DNA of 64,000 bases from positions 57,265,829 through 57,329,828 of the forward strand of contig OW028573.1 in NCBI GenBank assembly GCA_932294295.1, read 5' to 3'. Below are positions 1 to 14,200 of this stretch, piece by piece; the stretch's first letter is position 1; the number at the start of each line of letters is the position of its first letter. The position numbers and the translations under genes are program-made. The notes beneath the pieces are model-generated. The model was not told the origin of the DNA. It was given only the letters and a program-made list of their open reading frames with translations, and searched no databases. Origin of the DNA: Alitta virens (taxonomy: Eukaryota; Annelida; Polychaeta; Phyllodocida; Nereididae).

Positions 1-2365
1 TCACACTGGCCACTGGTCACTAACGGTGATATGCCCACTGAGAATTTTGCAATCGACATTCAGTGCCCGAGCAATGTCCGGCCAATTAATGTGACCATCT
101 TCTGGTTTGAAAGAAAGCGGAAACTGACCAGACGTCTTTTCAATCCCATCCTCACACCTTGTAAATTAGACTCATGTAATTCTTTCACTTAATTCAATAC
201 ACAAAATAGCATTAGCATGACTGAGATAAAGTCAATAACATATGTACTTCAGGTTACCCGGCACACAAAATAACCACCAAAATGTGTATAGTGGCATAGA
301 TTTAAAAAAGAAATGGGCCTACAATGTATATAATACATGTGGTCGAATGATTTTTGACAAGGCAGATGTATTTGGTACTGTTACCAACACAATATAGTGA
401 TCAGTGTTTGTTCAAGCCACATCACTGACCTCATCACCTCATCCCGCCTCACCCTCATCAACCTCTTTGATGCTTGCCTCAGCAGCCATCAAGGCACACA
501 GCAACAGGCGGATAATGACCAGATGAGTGGCATCAAACAGTTGGTCACAAGTGCACAGCCCCTCCCCCTTGCTCTGTCTGCAGCTAGAATCGAAAGTGAT
601 TTGTCAGTGCATCGTGCACTAAATATTAGAGCAGATAAATATTTCACACCAAAGCCTACGTTCTCCACCATAATAGCGAGTCTGGCTCAGAAGCCACTAT
701 AAAGTGAGTTCATACAGATGTATTATTCCAGCATGGTAGGACTATATGTTATGCTATGCAATGTAATGGTACCACATCAATCAAGGTAATGTAAACCGCA
801 ACGAAATATCACAAAAGAAAGCAAGCATGCCTAATTGCCACCCAGCCTGCAGCGGAGTAAATTATCTCTCATTTTTACGTTTGTTTTGGGAGCTGTTCAG
901 CTTACGCTAAGTTAGCAGACGCACAACCGCATGCACATGACACGTATGTTATTCAGCCGAAGTGGAGGTGTCATCTGCTTGTCAGAGAATAAGGCTCACT
1001 AGATGAAACAACAAGAGCTAGAAAGAAAACTGTTTGTGTAATGAGAGGCAAACGTCACATTTACTGCAGAGCCAAGCAGACTGGGGCAAAATAGATCTGC
1101 AGTCAAGCAGCCCAGGGCCCCTTCAGATGTGGCTATCTAGAGTGGCAGGTGTTATATTAGAATGTATTGTGGCCCCCCAGTGTAAGTGTGGAAGCAATGA
1201 GTCCTGGTCAGTGTTGTCAAAAGAGGTGGCAATTTGCATATAAGCAGCATATAAGGCATTAAAGATGCATACAGTGGGCATTATGCTGTTATTTGGTGCT
1301 GGGCAGACATTAATTGAGCTGTCCAGTTGCTTTCAGTTTTGTTTATGTCTGGACAAAGTGACGCGAAATCACGTCCCTTGTCATCAAGTCTCGTCATTAA
1401 GGAGACGATGCGCGAGACTTGCTTCTATTGATCAGTCGCCCTGTTCCGCTGGTCTGTCTGAAGTCTGAAGCAGCTCATCCAGACTGGTGCGAGGATATGG
1501 GAGGGGGGGGGGGGGGGTTGGGAGATTGGGGGTGCAGTGAATTAGCAGCTGCAAGACCCGCTGCAGTATCCCTGCGGCCACCGTCCCGCTGCTCTTGCTT
1601 CCTTGGGACTGCTGATTGCCTTAACAACCGTTGGCAATGGTGTCAGTCGCCATGACAACGCTGTCAATGGCTGCTCTAAATACTCTGGCTGAGTTTTGAA
1701 GGGAGGAAAGTGATATGCAGCCTTATGATGATCATCTTCACCAACCAGATGCATGGCAAAACATTCATTAGGCAATTATCAACAAATGTCAACACAATTT
1801 GTGCCTCAACACACCCCAGTGTCTGATTTTACATACAACGCATTTGGTCTCAGCCAGACGCTGTCTTCTGACTTTTTATGGCTTTAAGCTAAAGCTGTTA
1901 GCACAATTCCGCGAAAGACAACAATTACAAGGAATTAACCATGTCTGTTGATTTTTCGTCTAAAATGCTGTTTCAGAAACAGGATTGAGCTTGGGGAGAT
2001 GTTACTAAAAGCTTGACATGAACGTTAAGTGGGATTTCTGCCTTAGGCTTTGTGATCTGTGTGCTCTTCCTTTTCTATGCTTTAGCTAAATGTGCAGTCA
2101 GGTCCTCCCTATCTACAGTCTAGTGTTCAATTCTTTAGGTACAGCTGGATTTTTCTGCAAGGCAACGAAGTCATAGTGCCATCCGATCCATCAATACATT
2201 AATTCACATATGCACAACATCATTTTTGTTCTGAAAAAGATCCGCTAATTATTCAATATTATTATTCTACTCCACTTTTTATGTCTGTTTGACTCAGGTA
2301 GTCAAACAATATGAGCTGAACAAGAAAACAAAAATTGGTTTTTTTGTTGTCATCGAAAACAAGCA

Positions 2366-2490
2366 GATAAGATAAGATAAGATAAGATAATAAGATAAGA
2401 TAAGATAAGATAAGATATGATAAAGATAAGATAAAGATAAGATAAAGATAAAATAAAGATAAGATAAAGATAAAGATAAAATAAGATAGT
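2366..2490. repeat. GATAA/GATAAA microsatellite
   Basis: Runs of GATAA and AAGATAAA fill about 125 bp. A 98-residue minus-strand frame over it is low-complexity Leu/Ser/Tyr and is not a gene. A shorter TTATC/TGTCT-rich stretch lies near 3,090-3,120. Confidence 0.85.
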
Positions 2491-5400
2491 CACTTGATCT
2501 GGCAGAAACATGTTTGGGGAATATATCACCATAAAAACATGAAACACTGAAGCGGCATCTATTACATACCAGATTGTAAAACAGGTATATAATTTGTGGC
2601 TTTCATTCACATATGGAAGTAAGCACAACATATGATATCTTATCATCCTATCTCATATTACGTTAATTTTTGTCAGTACTACTTTTATTTCCAATTTATT
2701 ACACGCAGCTTCAACATATGGACATAAACAGATACAGAAGCATCTACATGGACAAGTGGAACATTGATCTTATCAAATGAAGCTTGAAGCAAATGATTGC
2801 AATCACCTGTAACTTTGTCTCGCTTTTCAGCTTATAGCACAGCAAGTTAAAAACACAGAGAGACGGAGGTCAATAAACTCCATCCACATCTGAAGGGGTG
2901 TTAGTCAAAGCTTCCAAGCCAGTGAACTTGTCAGTCGTATTTTTTTGCTTGCCAATAATGTTGAAAGACATCAAATGCCTCATACCTACGCTGCCAATAC
3001 CGTGGTGTCTGCAGTGATGGCTGCACCAACAGACTCAAAGATGTCTTAGAAGTTAACAAACTTTGTATAAAGCCATTTCTTGCTTAATCTTTACTTATCT
3101 TATCCTGTCTTGTCTTGTCCACTATACCCACTATCCGGGTGGTTTTAATTTCGGAACCATTGCTTATCTAAGTTATCTTACAATGTACACAAACAGCAGG
3201 TTTAGAATGCAGTGTAAGTTTTTTTTAAACCGATGTTGTTTTAACATCGAGTGGTGGGGAGTGGGGACCAAGAACATGATATTCCCAGGCCTTAAGTCTA
3301 TAAAATTAACACATATTGAGAAGGGCTTTGCTGGTGTAAGACAATGTTATGGCGTGATGAGTCCTGGTGGGAGTTTGTCAACACGAGTGAAGCCTGATAT
3401 GGCAGGCTTAACATGAATGCACCGTCCTATAATGAATGCCTGATGAAGTGTCATATCAGAGGCACGCACAGCGCCAACTTAAACTCATTGTTATCACGAA
3501 TTTCACAGCTGTCAGTCTTCGTTAAATATTTGGTCTTTTGGGCGCTGGTTGGTCGATGAGTTGATTAGTTAGTTTTGTTAAAAGATCTTGTCTTTTTTAA
3601 ACTCTCCTTTAACGGTGGTAGTAGGTGCGTTCGCATTTGTATGTAATTTTGGTAAACATGCGATATCATTTGTTATAGCTGTACTGGAAATGGTAATACG
3701 TGTAGTTCATGTGATGAGAGTTACATCATACTTGTTGGCTCTCATTTACTTTTTAATAATGAAAGCAAACAGTTCGTACACTTCTTTAATTTTTTAAACG
3801 CGAAATAAGCATATTCTATCCGGCACGTGAGAGGATGTGATATCTTTGCTGGTTGGTCTATGCCTATCGCATTTCAAAAAACGTTTTAGTTCAATGATAA
3901 AATGCGAAAGACCATTTTCATTCCACAAATTTTTTGAAAGATTCTGAAGGCATGCATACACGCCTATCCGAATAAGATAAAAAGATACGTTCTCTTTGAA
4001 CGCAGGAAGTCATGCAAAATGTAGAAGCTGCTGCACGCTGCAGTGTATATTCACTTGCAGCCACAGTGCACATTATGGCTTACTTGGTGTAGCCTTTGAT
4101 GTACCTTGACATGTTAAAAATACATGCTGGGCAGCACGCCATTAGGGGCAGTATTTGGGCAGTAAAGTGGCACAGCCAGGTCAGTCCCAGCTCTAATCAA
4201 AACTGACCCAAGGACATTAACCTTTGTCCATGAGGCTGCCATTAAAGCTCGGCCAAAGCTACAACATCAGACAGGGGACCACTGACTGAATAACATAGAG
4301 CAGCTTAAATCCACGAGTTCCCACTGATGTCACAGTTAATAGTAGTGGTCAGATTAATTTTGTTATAGATAAGCTTGAGAACCTACACTGAATAAATATC
4401 CCTGACTGGCATTTTAGCCAAATTAGCTTCATTTAGGACATTAACAATGTGTTTACAAATGACTGCCCCCAATTAGCAATTTTGAAGTTAGTCAGTTTTA
4501 TCAAACATGTTATTTAGCTTTAGTAATCGACATGTACATGTGTGTCATTGTTTACAAAGCAGTAATACAACAGTCATCAGTCGTACATGTATTGAGACTA
4601 AGTCAAATTAATGTCACTTTTCATGACATCACCTAAGGCTGACGAAAATGTGACATACATTTGATTAATTCTTTAGTGATCAGGCTACAGTCAGTCATTC
4701 TAAACACCATCAAATGGCTGCAGTCTTAGTAGCTATTTGTAAAGAGACTTTCTGCAACTATTGCTTTGTTTTGGAAGCAACTAAACCTTTGTAAATCTGT
4801 TTGACCTATCAAGAAAGAAAAAAAAAAACAAAAAAAAAACATAAGTGAAGAAGCTATTTCCAGCCCAACTGTACTTTCTGTTTGCATGCCACGATTTTTA
4901 TGACTCACTTTGTTTACACATGAACCCAGTTCTCCGTTGTGGGATCAACAATCAAAGCCAAAAATCCCTGCCTTGTTTACAACACCTGAACACAGACAAT
5001 GCAAAAAAAACAAAAAACCTCAGCTCACCTTAAATAACATTAATGACATGTGGGATTAATTAGAGTATCGTGTTTCATCTGAGAGGCCCAATCATTCAAT
5101 TAAGAAGCAAGGGACATGTATGATAGGTCTAATTGTAATTACAATCCAACAGTGCTTTCAGGATCTTGTAAGAATAGTAATTACGCATTGAATGGATGTA
5201 CATTGAATGGATTTCTTATAAGCATATTCATTGAAAAAATAAATCTGTGCACATATTGTGAAAATGAGAGTTTCTACTAGTAAGAAGATGTGAATGAGAG
5301 AAGAGATTTCGGCAACACGAGAAGATCGCAAAGGACACCCCTGTGTTCTACAGCCCTGCCATGAATTATGTGCAGTCGAATTCCTTGGGACATCCCGGCC

Positions 5401-5904
5401 TAAAATGGAGCCGCGTGGGCCACGGCGCACCGCTTTGATTAAATCAATTGTGTATCATTGACCAGTGTCCGAGGATGGTCATTTGAGGGCCACCATGTTG
5501 CACTGGTCATGGGTGGACATTTTGGGATTGTCAGACAGGCTGGCCTTGCCAGACGTCATTCAATATGTGGACGCGTCAATGACGCTGCCATGTCGCCGGT
5601 GATGTAATCAGAGCAAGCCCCAGACCGTTCCTTAAGCTGGCGTCGTGTCATACAAACAAGAAACAAGAAAGCAATGTGGGTCACACTGCACTGAACAGTA
5701 GCAGAGGCACTCAGCACGAGCACTTACCTCGAGCGATGCACGTGCGTCACGCTTCAATGCACAGCGTCCTGCACTGAGGATCCTTGACGAGTCGTGGCTG
5801 CGGCTGCTGCAGTGGATGTAGTCACGGTCCGTTGACATGCATTTCTTGTTGTAATGTCCAGTAGTTAGAGGATGCTACATCTGTGTGCCATGCTCATCAC
5901 TGGG

Positions 5905-6060
5905 CCAGCCACTTGCTGCTGCTGCAAGTAGCCACTGCTGCCTGCCTGCTGCCTGCTTCGTCTCATTGTAATATTCAATAGTAAGCTGAGCACAGCACAC
6001 AAGTTGTGCTGCTGCTGCTGCTACTGCTGCTGCTGCTGCAGTGGCTGCAGATGCAGACAG
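5905..6060. repeat. Imperfect GCT/GCA trinucleotide-rich stretch
   Basis: GCTGCT runs interrupted by CTGC and CTACTGC give alternating poly-Ala and poly-Ser frames on the minus strand. No domain is visible on either side, so I read it as low-complexity sequence, not coding. Confidence 0.6.
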
Positions 6061-7090
6061 AAGATGAAGATCGCTGCAGGCACTGACGACCAGGATGACC
6101 ATCCTGCAGTTGCAATGCTCCTGTAACCAGGTGATCAACCGCTGGATGCGCAACTGCATCTGGCCAATGAGTGAAGCACGTGTCATCCACGAGGGACAGG
6201 CTAATCACATTAAGTCAACAACATGAGCGCATGTCAATTTTCAAAAGCCATTCCTCAACAGTTTATTAGAAATGTTTCTACTTCATCTTTTCTAAACGGC
6301 AAAAATCCTCAAGTAGACACCAGTATATCTATGGCAGGATGCTAAATGCTGGTTTGTCGAACTTGGGATTACATGTATGGCCCCGGGTTCAATATCCAGT
6401 CTAACTTACACTTCGTTTCTTTAAGACAATATTTCTCCTCCAGATAAACATTAAGACTTTAAAAAGCTAGACTTAGTTGGACCACTAAAATGCCCTAACC
6501 AAATGATTTAGTTGAAGCTTTCTCCTCGTAGATGTTAACTAAAGTGCACGAGAACCTCCTGCTATCTTGTGTTTTAAATCCTAAGTGAATGAACACAATC
6601 GTGTGTATAGATATAATATATATTGTCTTTAGTAAAAGTTTGTAGTGATTTTAAGCAAATTTCACACATGGTAATATGACGCCATTATGGCATCCTTGAC
6701 AAACGTTATGTTATAAAATTCACTTCAAATCATTTAACCACTCATGGGTTATGAGCACCAGTTGCAACGTGGTGTGGACAACCATTACAGTGTAAGATCT
6801 GCCCCTGGGCACTGAACCATCCTTTAAGCACTATAGACCAAACAAACCAGTCCGATTCCATGACACCCTGCAATATCAACTCAATTATTCCTCATGTACT
6901 TAACGCCCTGGGAGTTTCAGCAAAGGCTCCAGTGCTTCCTTCAGACGGATCTCAGCAATGTCAATCAATGGGGAATTCCTTTGAGCAGGTATTGACTGGG
7001 AAGGCTGGAGGGAAGCACTGGGCCAATTAGCCAACTTATCAGCTCAAGTGTTGTTTCCCTCAAAGGGTTTTAGCATCGAGTGTATAATAT

Positions 7091-7305
7091 ACAGTTAGTC
7101 TCATTAAAAAAACGGCCTGTCAAATTAGACCTAGACAAAACTAGACAACTTCTTCTATATGACGCTACCTGCCACTAAACGAAAGTCTGGCTATAGCTGG
7201 CTACCATAAAGCTGGATCTTGAAGTACATATTTATGACATATGATAAATTAAATTTACCAAGGTTTATATTTTTCAGTGGTGGTAGATTTTACCGACTAT
7301 TAGCT
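7091..7305 (+). repeat. Dispersed repeat, copy 1 of 2
   Basis: About 200 bp from ACAGTTAGTCTCATTAAAAA to a TTTTTCAGTGG-containing end match 63,691-63,895 in the same orientation, with scattered substitutions and small indels. It has no coding potential and is probably a non-autonomous transposon or SINE fragment of unknown class. Confidence 0.7.
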
Positions 7306-8109
7306 AGAAGTAGACAGAAGCAGCTGGCATTAGCTAGCCAGTTATACTTTTAGACAGGAATAGGTGGCTACAGCTGTCTGGAGTCGGTTATGTGCATGCT
7401 ATATGGTCTGGCTTGCTTAAGGCTATGGGTGAATCGTTCCTATTTCACCATTGATTGGTCACGTTAAAAGTCCCTGAGCATATTGTTTTAGTGTCAATTA
7501 CTAAAATTCTAAGATGAAAATTCACATTTCATAAAATACTAGTATTAAAACCATTACTTAATAAAATATCAGCATTAACTGCAAAACTAGTATCACCATG
7601 ATCACTGTATGGGCCTTAGATGGAAACAATATCCAGTGGTCAATCCAAAAAACAAGAGTTTTCATAGTATAAAGCCTATATTTGGAAATTTGACTTTTTC
7701 TTAAACACAATGTACCTCAAATGCAAAGTACATATTGCCATGACATGTTATGATCATTATATTACAAGAGGGCAGAGTATGAACCAGTTACCCATAGATG
7801 TCCTCCCTGCATGTTGCATTTGAGCAGCATTCAAACCCTATCGGGAACACTGCACACTTTTTCCATCTAAATCCCAACAGCAAGTAACTTTCAAATTCTT
7901 AGAACCTTTCACTGAAAGCCTTATTTCGGTTGCCCTTTTCTTCTTGTTTCTTGAACGAGAAACTGGTAATGTAGGCCTAGTGTTTCTGACGACATCTCGC
8001 TCACAGAGAGCAGTACTCACTGTGCCATGGGACCAGATCTACACGTATGTATCAGTTTATTAGGTTAACAATTTGAAATGCAAAATTCTAAGACATAAAG
8101 GTACAATGA

Positions 8110-8610
8110 GATAGGTGAAGCCAGTTCCTTCTCCCCAGTTCCTTCTGAGTTCCTTGAGATAGTGATTCAGTTCCTTCTCCTAGTTCCTTTAATTCCTAGT
8201 TCCTTGAGATTTGGTGAACCAGTTCCCAGCTGAGTTCCTTCTTTCAAGGGTAAATCTCAGAAATTTTTAAAAACTTATAACAACTTATATCACAATAATT
8301 TTGAATTAATTTGACCCATTTATGTTGCTGATGGTTTGACCTCATTTTCAAGGAACTGTGAAGGAACTGGACTTTAACTCTAATATTAAGCAGATATTGA
8401 CCTAATTTCGCTTGATATGTTATTAGTAAGTCATTTCGCATGATTCTGAACAAATTTGACCCAGTTTTGATCCGACCGTTTGACCTCATTTTTAAGGAAC
8501 TCACTGTGCCAAGTGTTGAACTGTGAAGGAACCTAATTTCACTGTTGATATGTTATTAGTCATTCCACATGATTTTGAACAAATTTGACCCAGTTTCTGA
8601 CATTAGTCAC
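8110..8610. repeat. Degenerate tandem block (AGTTCCTT and TTTGACCC units)
   Basis: The first ~130 bp repeats AGTTCCTT every 10-25 bp. The rest contains three diverged copies of a 130-150 bp unit that includes TTTGACCCA and TTTGACCTCATTTT. No gene is evident. Confidence 0.6.
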
Positions 8611-11273
8611 TATGGCGATTTTTTATGGACGTGCATCAGCCTTATTAAAGATATATGGAGCACAGAAGCGGGGTCAATTGGAGGAGTCGATTACTTCTGT
8701 TATAGCAAATGGAATGATAGATATAATATGTGGCAAGAAAGGGTTATACAGAAAGAATTCACAAACTGTATTAGCATTTTCCATTAGAGGCATAAACCTT
8801 CAAATATTTCTTTTTATGCAGCCCTTCCAATCAAAACTGTCACCTCTGATATAGCAAGTGGAATCTAATGGATCATGTAAGTACTTGTGTGCAAAGATGC
8901 ATCCATGAAGAGTAGACGATGCTCTTATTTCACTCTACATGATGGCACTACCACATTCAAGTGTTCACACATCTTACATCAGCAAAAAGCTAAATTTATT
9001 TCTGAGACCAATAGGTCTACATCTATTTTGGTTTATACAGTGTACAGGCCATAAAGACCTCTCTTTTGACTCCACAAAGTTTCAACACTGTTCAATATCA
9101 GCCCAGCCCCATCAATTAGCTATGCCCCATGGTGAATGGCATGAAGAACGTACAGCACTTTTAAAGTTGCAGTCAGAGATGAAAAGAATGGCACATTCGC
9201 CATTGAGAAATAAAAAAACAATGTCATGGGCACAACAATCATAAGCAAACATCTTACACAAAATGTTAGGTTACTTCAATTTCAGTTTAATGAATTAAAA
9301 TATACATGCAAAGTTTGTAAACACAGACAGCTGATATTTTGTCTTTCAAGAAAACTGAACTTAAGCTGAACTTAAAATTAGCTGATGACTTCTAATGGGC
9401 AATTCTGAAGAAAATAATCTCATTAGATCATATTGATGATACACATTGTAAATTAAGTTTATGAGCATCATAAACCATCGATAAATAACATTCAAATATT
9501 CAAGTCTCTTGGAAGAAAACAATATTTTAATAAAACAATACTATGCAATCTTACCACGAATATTACAGCTTAAATATGATACTTTGGTATACAAATACAA
9601 TCATTAATCTCCATTAAACAATACCGAACACATTGAAGTGATGAATGTACCTATGCCCACAGAATCTTTTGTATGAATAATCTACAATTCTTCAATCTCA
9701 AAAAGATCGCAATATCACTCCAGTTCATGGAGTCCATAGCTAACCAGTATCACTAATACATTAGCAAAGCTCATTCCAGACAAGTGGCCCAGCCACTTAT
9801 TCATTCCTGCTTCATGAAAACAAATGACATAAGCAGTTTTTTCCCCTTATACATTAGCCTTAAGGATATCAAATGCATCACAATAACAAACTGCACAAGG
9901 GAATGCAGAGATATGAAATGATCATGCAAGTCACCAAATCCTAATACAGTACAATGTACTACATTTATTAGTATGTATATTTTATCATGCAACATTATTA
10001 TATTGTATATACAATATAATACTGGACATAATGTTATAAATCAGATTAGTTTGAAACCCATTCGTAAGTATATTCAAGTATGTTATGAAAATATTACCAC
10101 AGGAGGTCAAGCAACTATATCATCACACTTAGTTCGGTTATTGCAGAAGCATTACAAAGAACAAATGCTAATACTATTTAAGACAAGTTCAGCTCAAGGC
10201 AGTTCAAGTCATCAGTTTGGTAAATGCTGAAGCAGATGCATTCTATGAAGAAACACACATCACAGTGCTAAGTCATTTACAAATAATTCTTAGTTGGCAT
10301 CTTGTTCAGTGCTTATATATTCTACTACTTATAAAAACATTCCTGAAAAAACTAAAAAAAGAAAACTAAAAAAACACTTCAAAGAGACGGATGTCAGTAA
10401 ACCCATTAACGGAATGTTTTTCCGTTCTCTTGAGCAAAACCTTAAACAACACAATTACCAGACTGCTTAATAATTTAACGCTAAATGTGCATGAGCACAA
10501 TGGCAATTAACGAGATCGAACAGTTTGTGTAAAATGTAACAGCAGGAAATTTCAACATTAATAACCTCACACAAAGAAGGGGAGTTAGCTTGGCACAGAA
10601 TATCATACAATTCACATATTAGTTCAGTAAATATTAGAACAGTGCAAAAAAGTTGCACGTTAGCAAAATTAATGATACCACATTTGTTTTTTCACAATTT
10701 TTCAACATCAGGCCACTCCTAAAAATATTACTGATGCGAGTTATGCGACCATATAGAAGATATATCAGTGCATAGGACAAATTATTTCCTTGAGTTTTAA
10801 TTTTTTGCTTTAAAAAAAAAGAAAATTTTAAGTCCTCAAACTATTCTTGCAGAAGCGCGGGGCCCTAGTTGAATATTGGTAAAATAATCTTCTGAAATGA
10901 AAAAAAAACTACCTGCCTGATGGGTTTTTCAAATGTCATGTAACCGACAACAGAAATATTTTTAAGGATGGCCTTATCACAGGACAGAGGAATGGACATG
11001 AAAGCTACAGATTCACCAAAGTGAAAATACGATGGCATGGATCATTGTACACTAGTCTGATCATAAATTTACATTGTTAACCTGATAATCTAAAGCAACG
11101 CAAGTTTTAGTCATAAATTAAATAGCACCAAGCAAGCAACTTAAGAAGACCTGAAATAAATGGCAATATTCTGGCTGACATACCACATATATACAAAGTG
11201 CATCTAAATAACAATCAAGTAAATACAATTCTTTATCAAAACATTAATAAAACTTCAACAATATTTAGGGATT

Positions 11274-14200
11274 TCAATTGTCATCATCACTCAGTAATTC
11301 CACTCCAGTTTCAGTCATAGGGTCACTTCGGTAATTTTGTCGCAATCGGTCCAATTCTGCCAATTCTCCCTTGAAAATTAAATTTGTGATTCAAAAGCCT
11401 TCTTCTTCTTACATTGACTGTTCCATAATTAGTAACAAGCATAATAGATAGTTTGATAAAAACCGTAATCATGAAGTAACCTACCTTAATTTTCTCATTG
11501 TGAACTTGTCTTTTGGCATTAACTTGCCGCATGGAGAATGGATTGATCTCTGAGAAAGCAATCTGAAAGTAAAGATTTTACAGATACAACAGATCTGAAT
11601 TTTCACTCAATATGAGAGAACCATTAACTTTGATCATCTGGAACATAAACCAACCTGAGTGAGCCTATCAATGTCCGTGATGTCAGATCCAATTGTTCTG
11701 AGGTAGTTGTGGATTTGCAGACTGTTGGAGCATGCAATAATCTCATCTTCTCTGTACTTCAGGAATGCAATGGCATAGCGGAATAAAACCTACAACAAAT
11801 AGTATGAGCATTCAAATTTATTTAAGAGCATACAACATATTTACTCATTGGCAAGGTTGGGTATATTGCCTTCAGAGTTTTATTGTAACAATACTAATTT
11901 AATTTATCATTAAATCTTACAAAAAAAAATTACAATTAATATTTAAAAGACTAAAATCCACTTTCCGTCCACACGACTAGATTGAAAGCCTTTACATGAA
12001 ACACTGAAGCAGGCTTCTATTCAAAACTGAGCTTGTAGATGGCACAAGAATTAAACTACAATGAGTGCAGCACGGACACAAAACCTGAACTCACCTTGTT
12101 GCCTTCATACAGGAATGTGTCCCAAATTCGGAGGTAGGTTTCCACAGGAATGTTGTCTACAAATATTGTTAAAAACCAGTTGAATGTAAACAATGAAATG
12201 TCCACTTCATTCTTCCCCAAGTGCTCCGCTAACCTTGGACACTTTTCATGCAGGAATTCTTTCAATACTCTCTGAAAGAAAGAGATGCACATCAAAATAT
12301 AGGAATATGATGACACAACATACCAAAAATCGGTATAAGAGACCCAATGTCACACCCACTTGGTCAGATTGGGCAGCCTGTAAAGTAGGACTGTAATATT
12401 CATTTGGCATGATCTTTTCAATAATGGCCACCAAGCACCAGAAAGCATCCTCTTCGTCCAAGATTAGTAAAGCAATTGCAGCCAGACGATTCAGTCCCTG
12501 GCAGTATCCAATATGGGGATTGCGATGAGCATATGCCAACAAAACCCTTCTCAGCTTTGGCACGTTTTCTGATGAGAAGCTCTCATAATGCCGGTTGTTA
12601 GGCAAAGTTCTCAAGAGATCCAGCTCAATCTATTGCAAGAGAATGAAACAATCAGACCCAGAAGAATTACACTTGTCTTTCTGCCATATTTTACCATAAA
12701 TGGCATGGAGCAGGACATGAGCAGAAATGTCAGCAACAAGTCACACCCCAATTTTCTACTTGATAAAAACGCTTCTGTGAAACAATATACTTAGGTCATC
12801 TATATTCTGAATTATAATTACTGCTGCTCCCCTGTGATAATGATAAATGGCCATAATGATGACAAGAAGGCAGCCATTGAATTATCATTGGGAAGATAGG
12901 AAACTATTATCAGTGGTACAGCGTGGGGAGCTTATGAATTAGAAAGTTGGGGTAAGACTAATTATCATCAGTAACATCTCTGTCCACTTCAGCTGCTCCA
13001 TGCTTTTCATGATAAAATATGGTTGAAAACAACTGGAAATATGGATGATTCTACCTTTTTTAATAAGTTCTGGACATTGACATCAACAATATCTTTTTAA
13101 CTGTACAGTCAGACAGGTAATTGACAGCACATACAAGGAGTTCAACTGTCCAACGATTAACTTCTGATGAGACAATACTTTTCCAATTAGTAAAGGAGAA
13201 ACAAGGTAGTGCTTTACAAACCTGTTTAGTCGCAGGATTATGTAGAGTGGTCCTTTTAATAGCATTGAGACATGTATGATATAGCCTGCCATCTCTATCT
13301 TCATTCGACGGTTTGACCCACAGACTTACAAACCTGAAATGAATATTATTCCTAGAAATAACTTCATGGCGCAAAAATATACACATTAAAACTTCTCAAA
13401 ATGGGTAAAAAATTTATGTTCATCCCCAAGAAAAATCTTGCACTTTCCGTCCCAAGTCCATATTTCTAGAAAGAAAAAAAATAACTTGCATTTTCCACAC
13501 TTCTTTTCTAAATTTAGATGGGATGCCTCCCCTGGTGAGTTGTTTGAGTTCAGGCATTCTCTGCAAAGGCTGCCTGCCTTGCTTTTCAAAGAAATTTTCC
13601 CACTTACAAACATGAGACATCTCCCGCTCTATGTCCTGTAAAACACAAATGCATTTAATGATGATTCACTTTCTAACAAGCAAATTTTTACAAACTAATT
13701 TAAAAACAAGAATTGCATTTACTAAACTTAAGCTTACCCTATGCATCAGCATTTCAGATCGTCGTTTTGAGTTATGCGCTTTGATCGACAAATTCCCTCT
13801 GTCACCAAATGGCATTTTAGAAAAGCCATATTCATCATACCGGTTAGCGGCGGACCTGGAAATTTTGTATATTGCTCAGATTTAGTTCAGTAATTACTTA
13901 ATACCTTATTTATTCAATTTGCCTTTTAAATAAATTTGTCACAGAAACTTAGAGCCGGCATTCTTGTATCTCTGTTCGAGTACTGAAAAGGACAGATCTG
14001 CTTTTATCATAGATTTGCTTAGTTGGACAATTACAGAAAGCTTTTTTTCCTTTACCGAGATCTTGTTTTTAGGTTTTCCTCAGCTGGCCTAGAGTCATTT
14101 TCCATTGCATCCTCCAAGAGTTGGTTGACCATTTCTGAGTCTTGTTCATTTCCTACAAACACCACCGAACCATTTTACAGCACAGAAAAATAATCGTGAA

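Larger units (their letters stand above)
1..11273. other. Intergenic region with no supported gene
   Basis: I find no exon chain, conserved domain or RNA gene on either strand. Open frames here are short and translate to nothing I recognise. The stretch holds an A/T-rich GATAA microsatellite near 2.4 kb, a GCT-rich stretch near 6.0 kb, a dispersed repeat at 7.1-7.3 kb that recurs near 63.7 kb, and a degenerate tandem block at 8.1-8.6 kb. The part just below 11,274 is probably the 3' UTR of the minus-strand TBC1D2-type gene; its end is not clear. Confidence 0.55.

Noticed and set aside
5632..6208. Minus-strand frames with Ala/Ser runs
   Set aside because: Low-complexity trinucleotide sequence with no domain or splice context.
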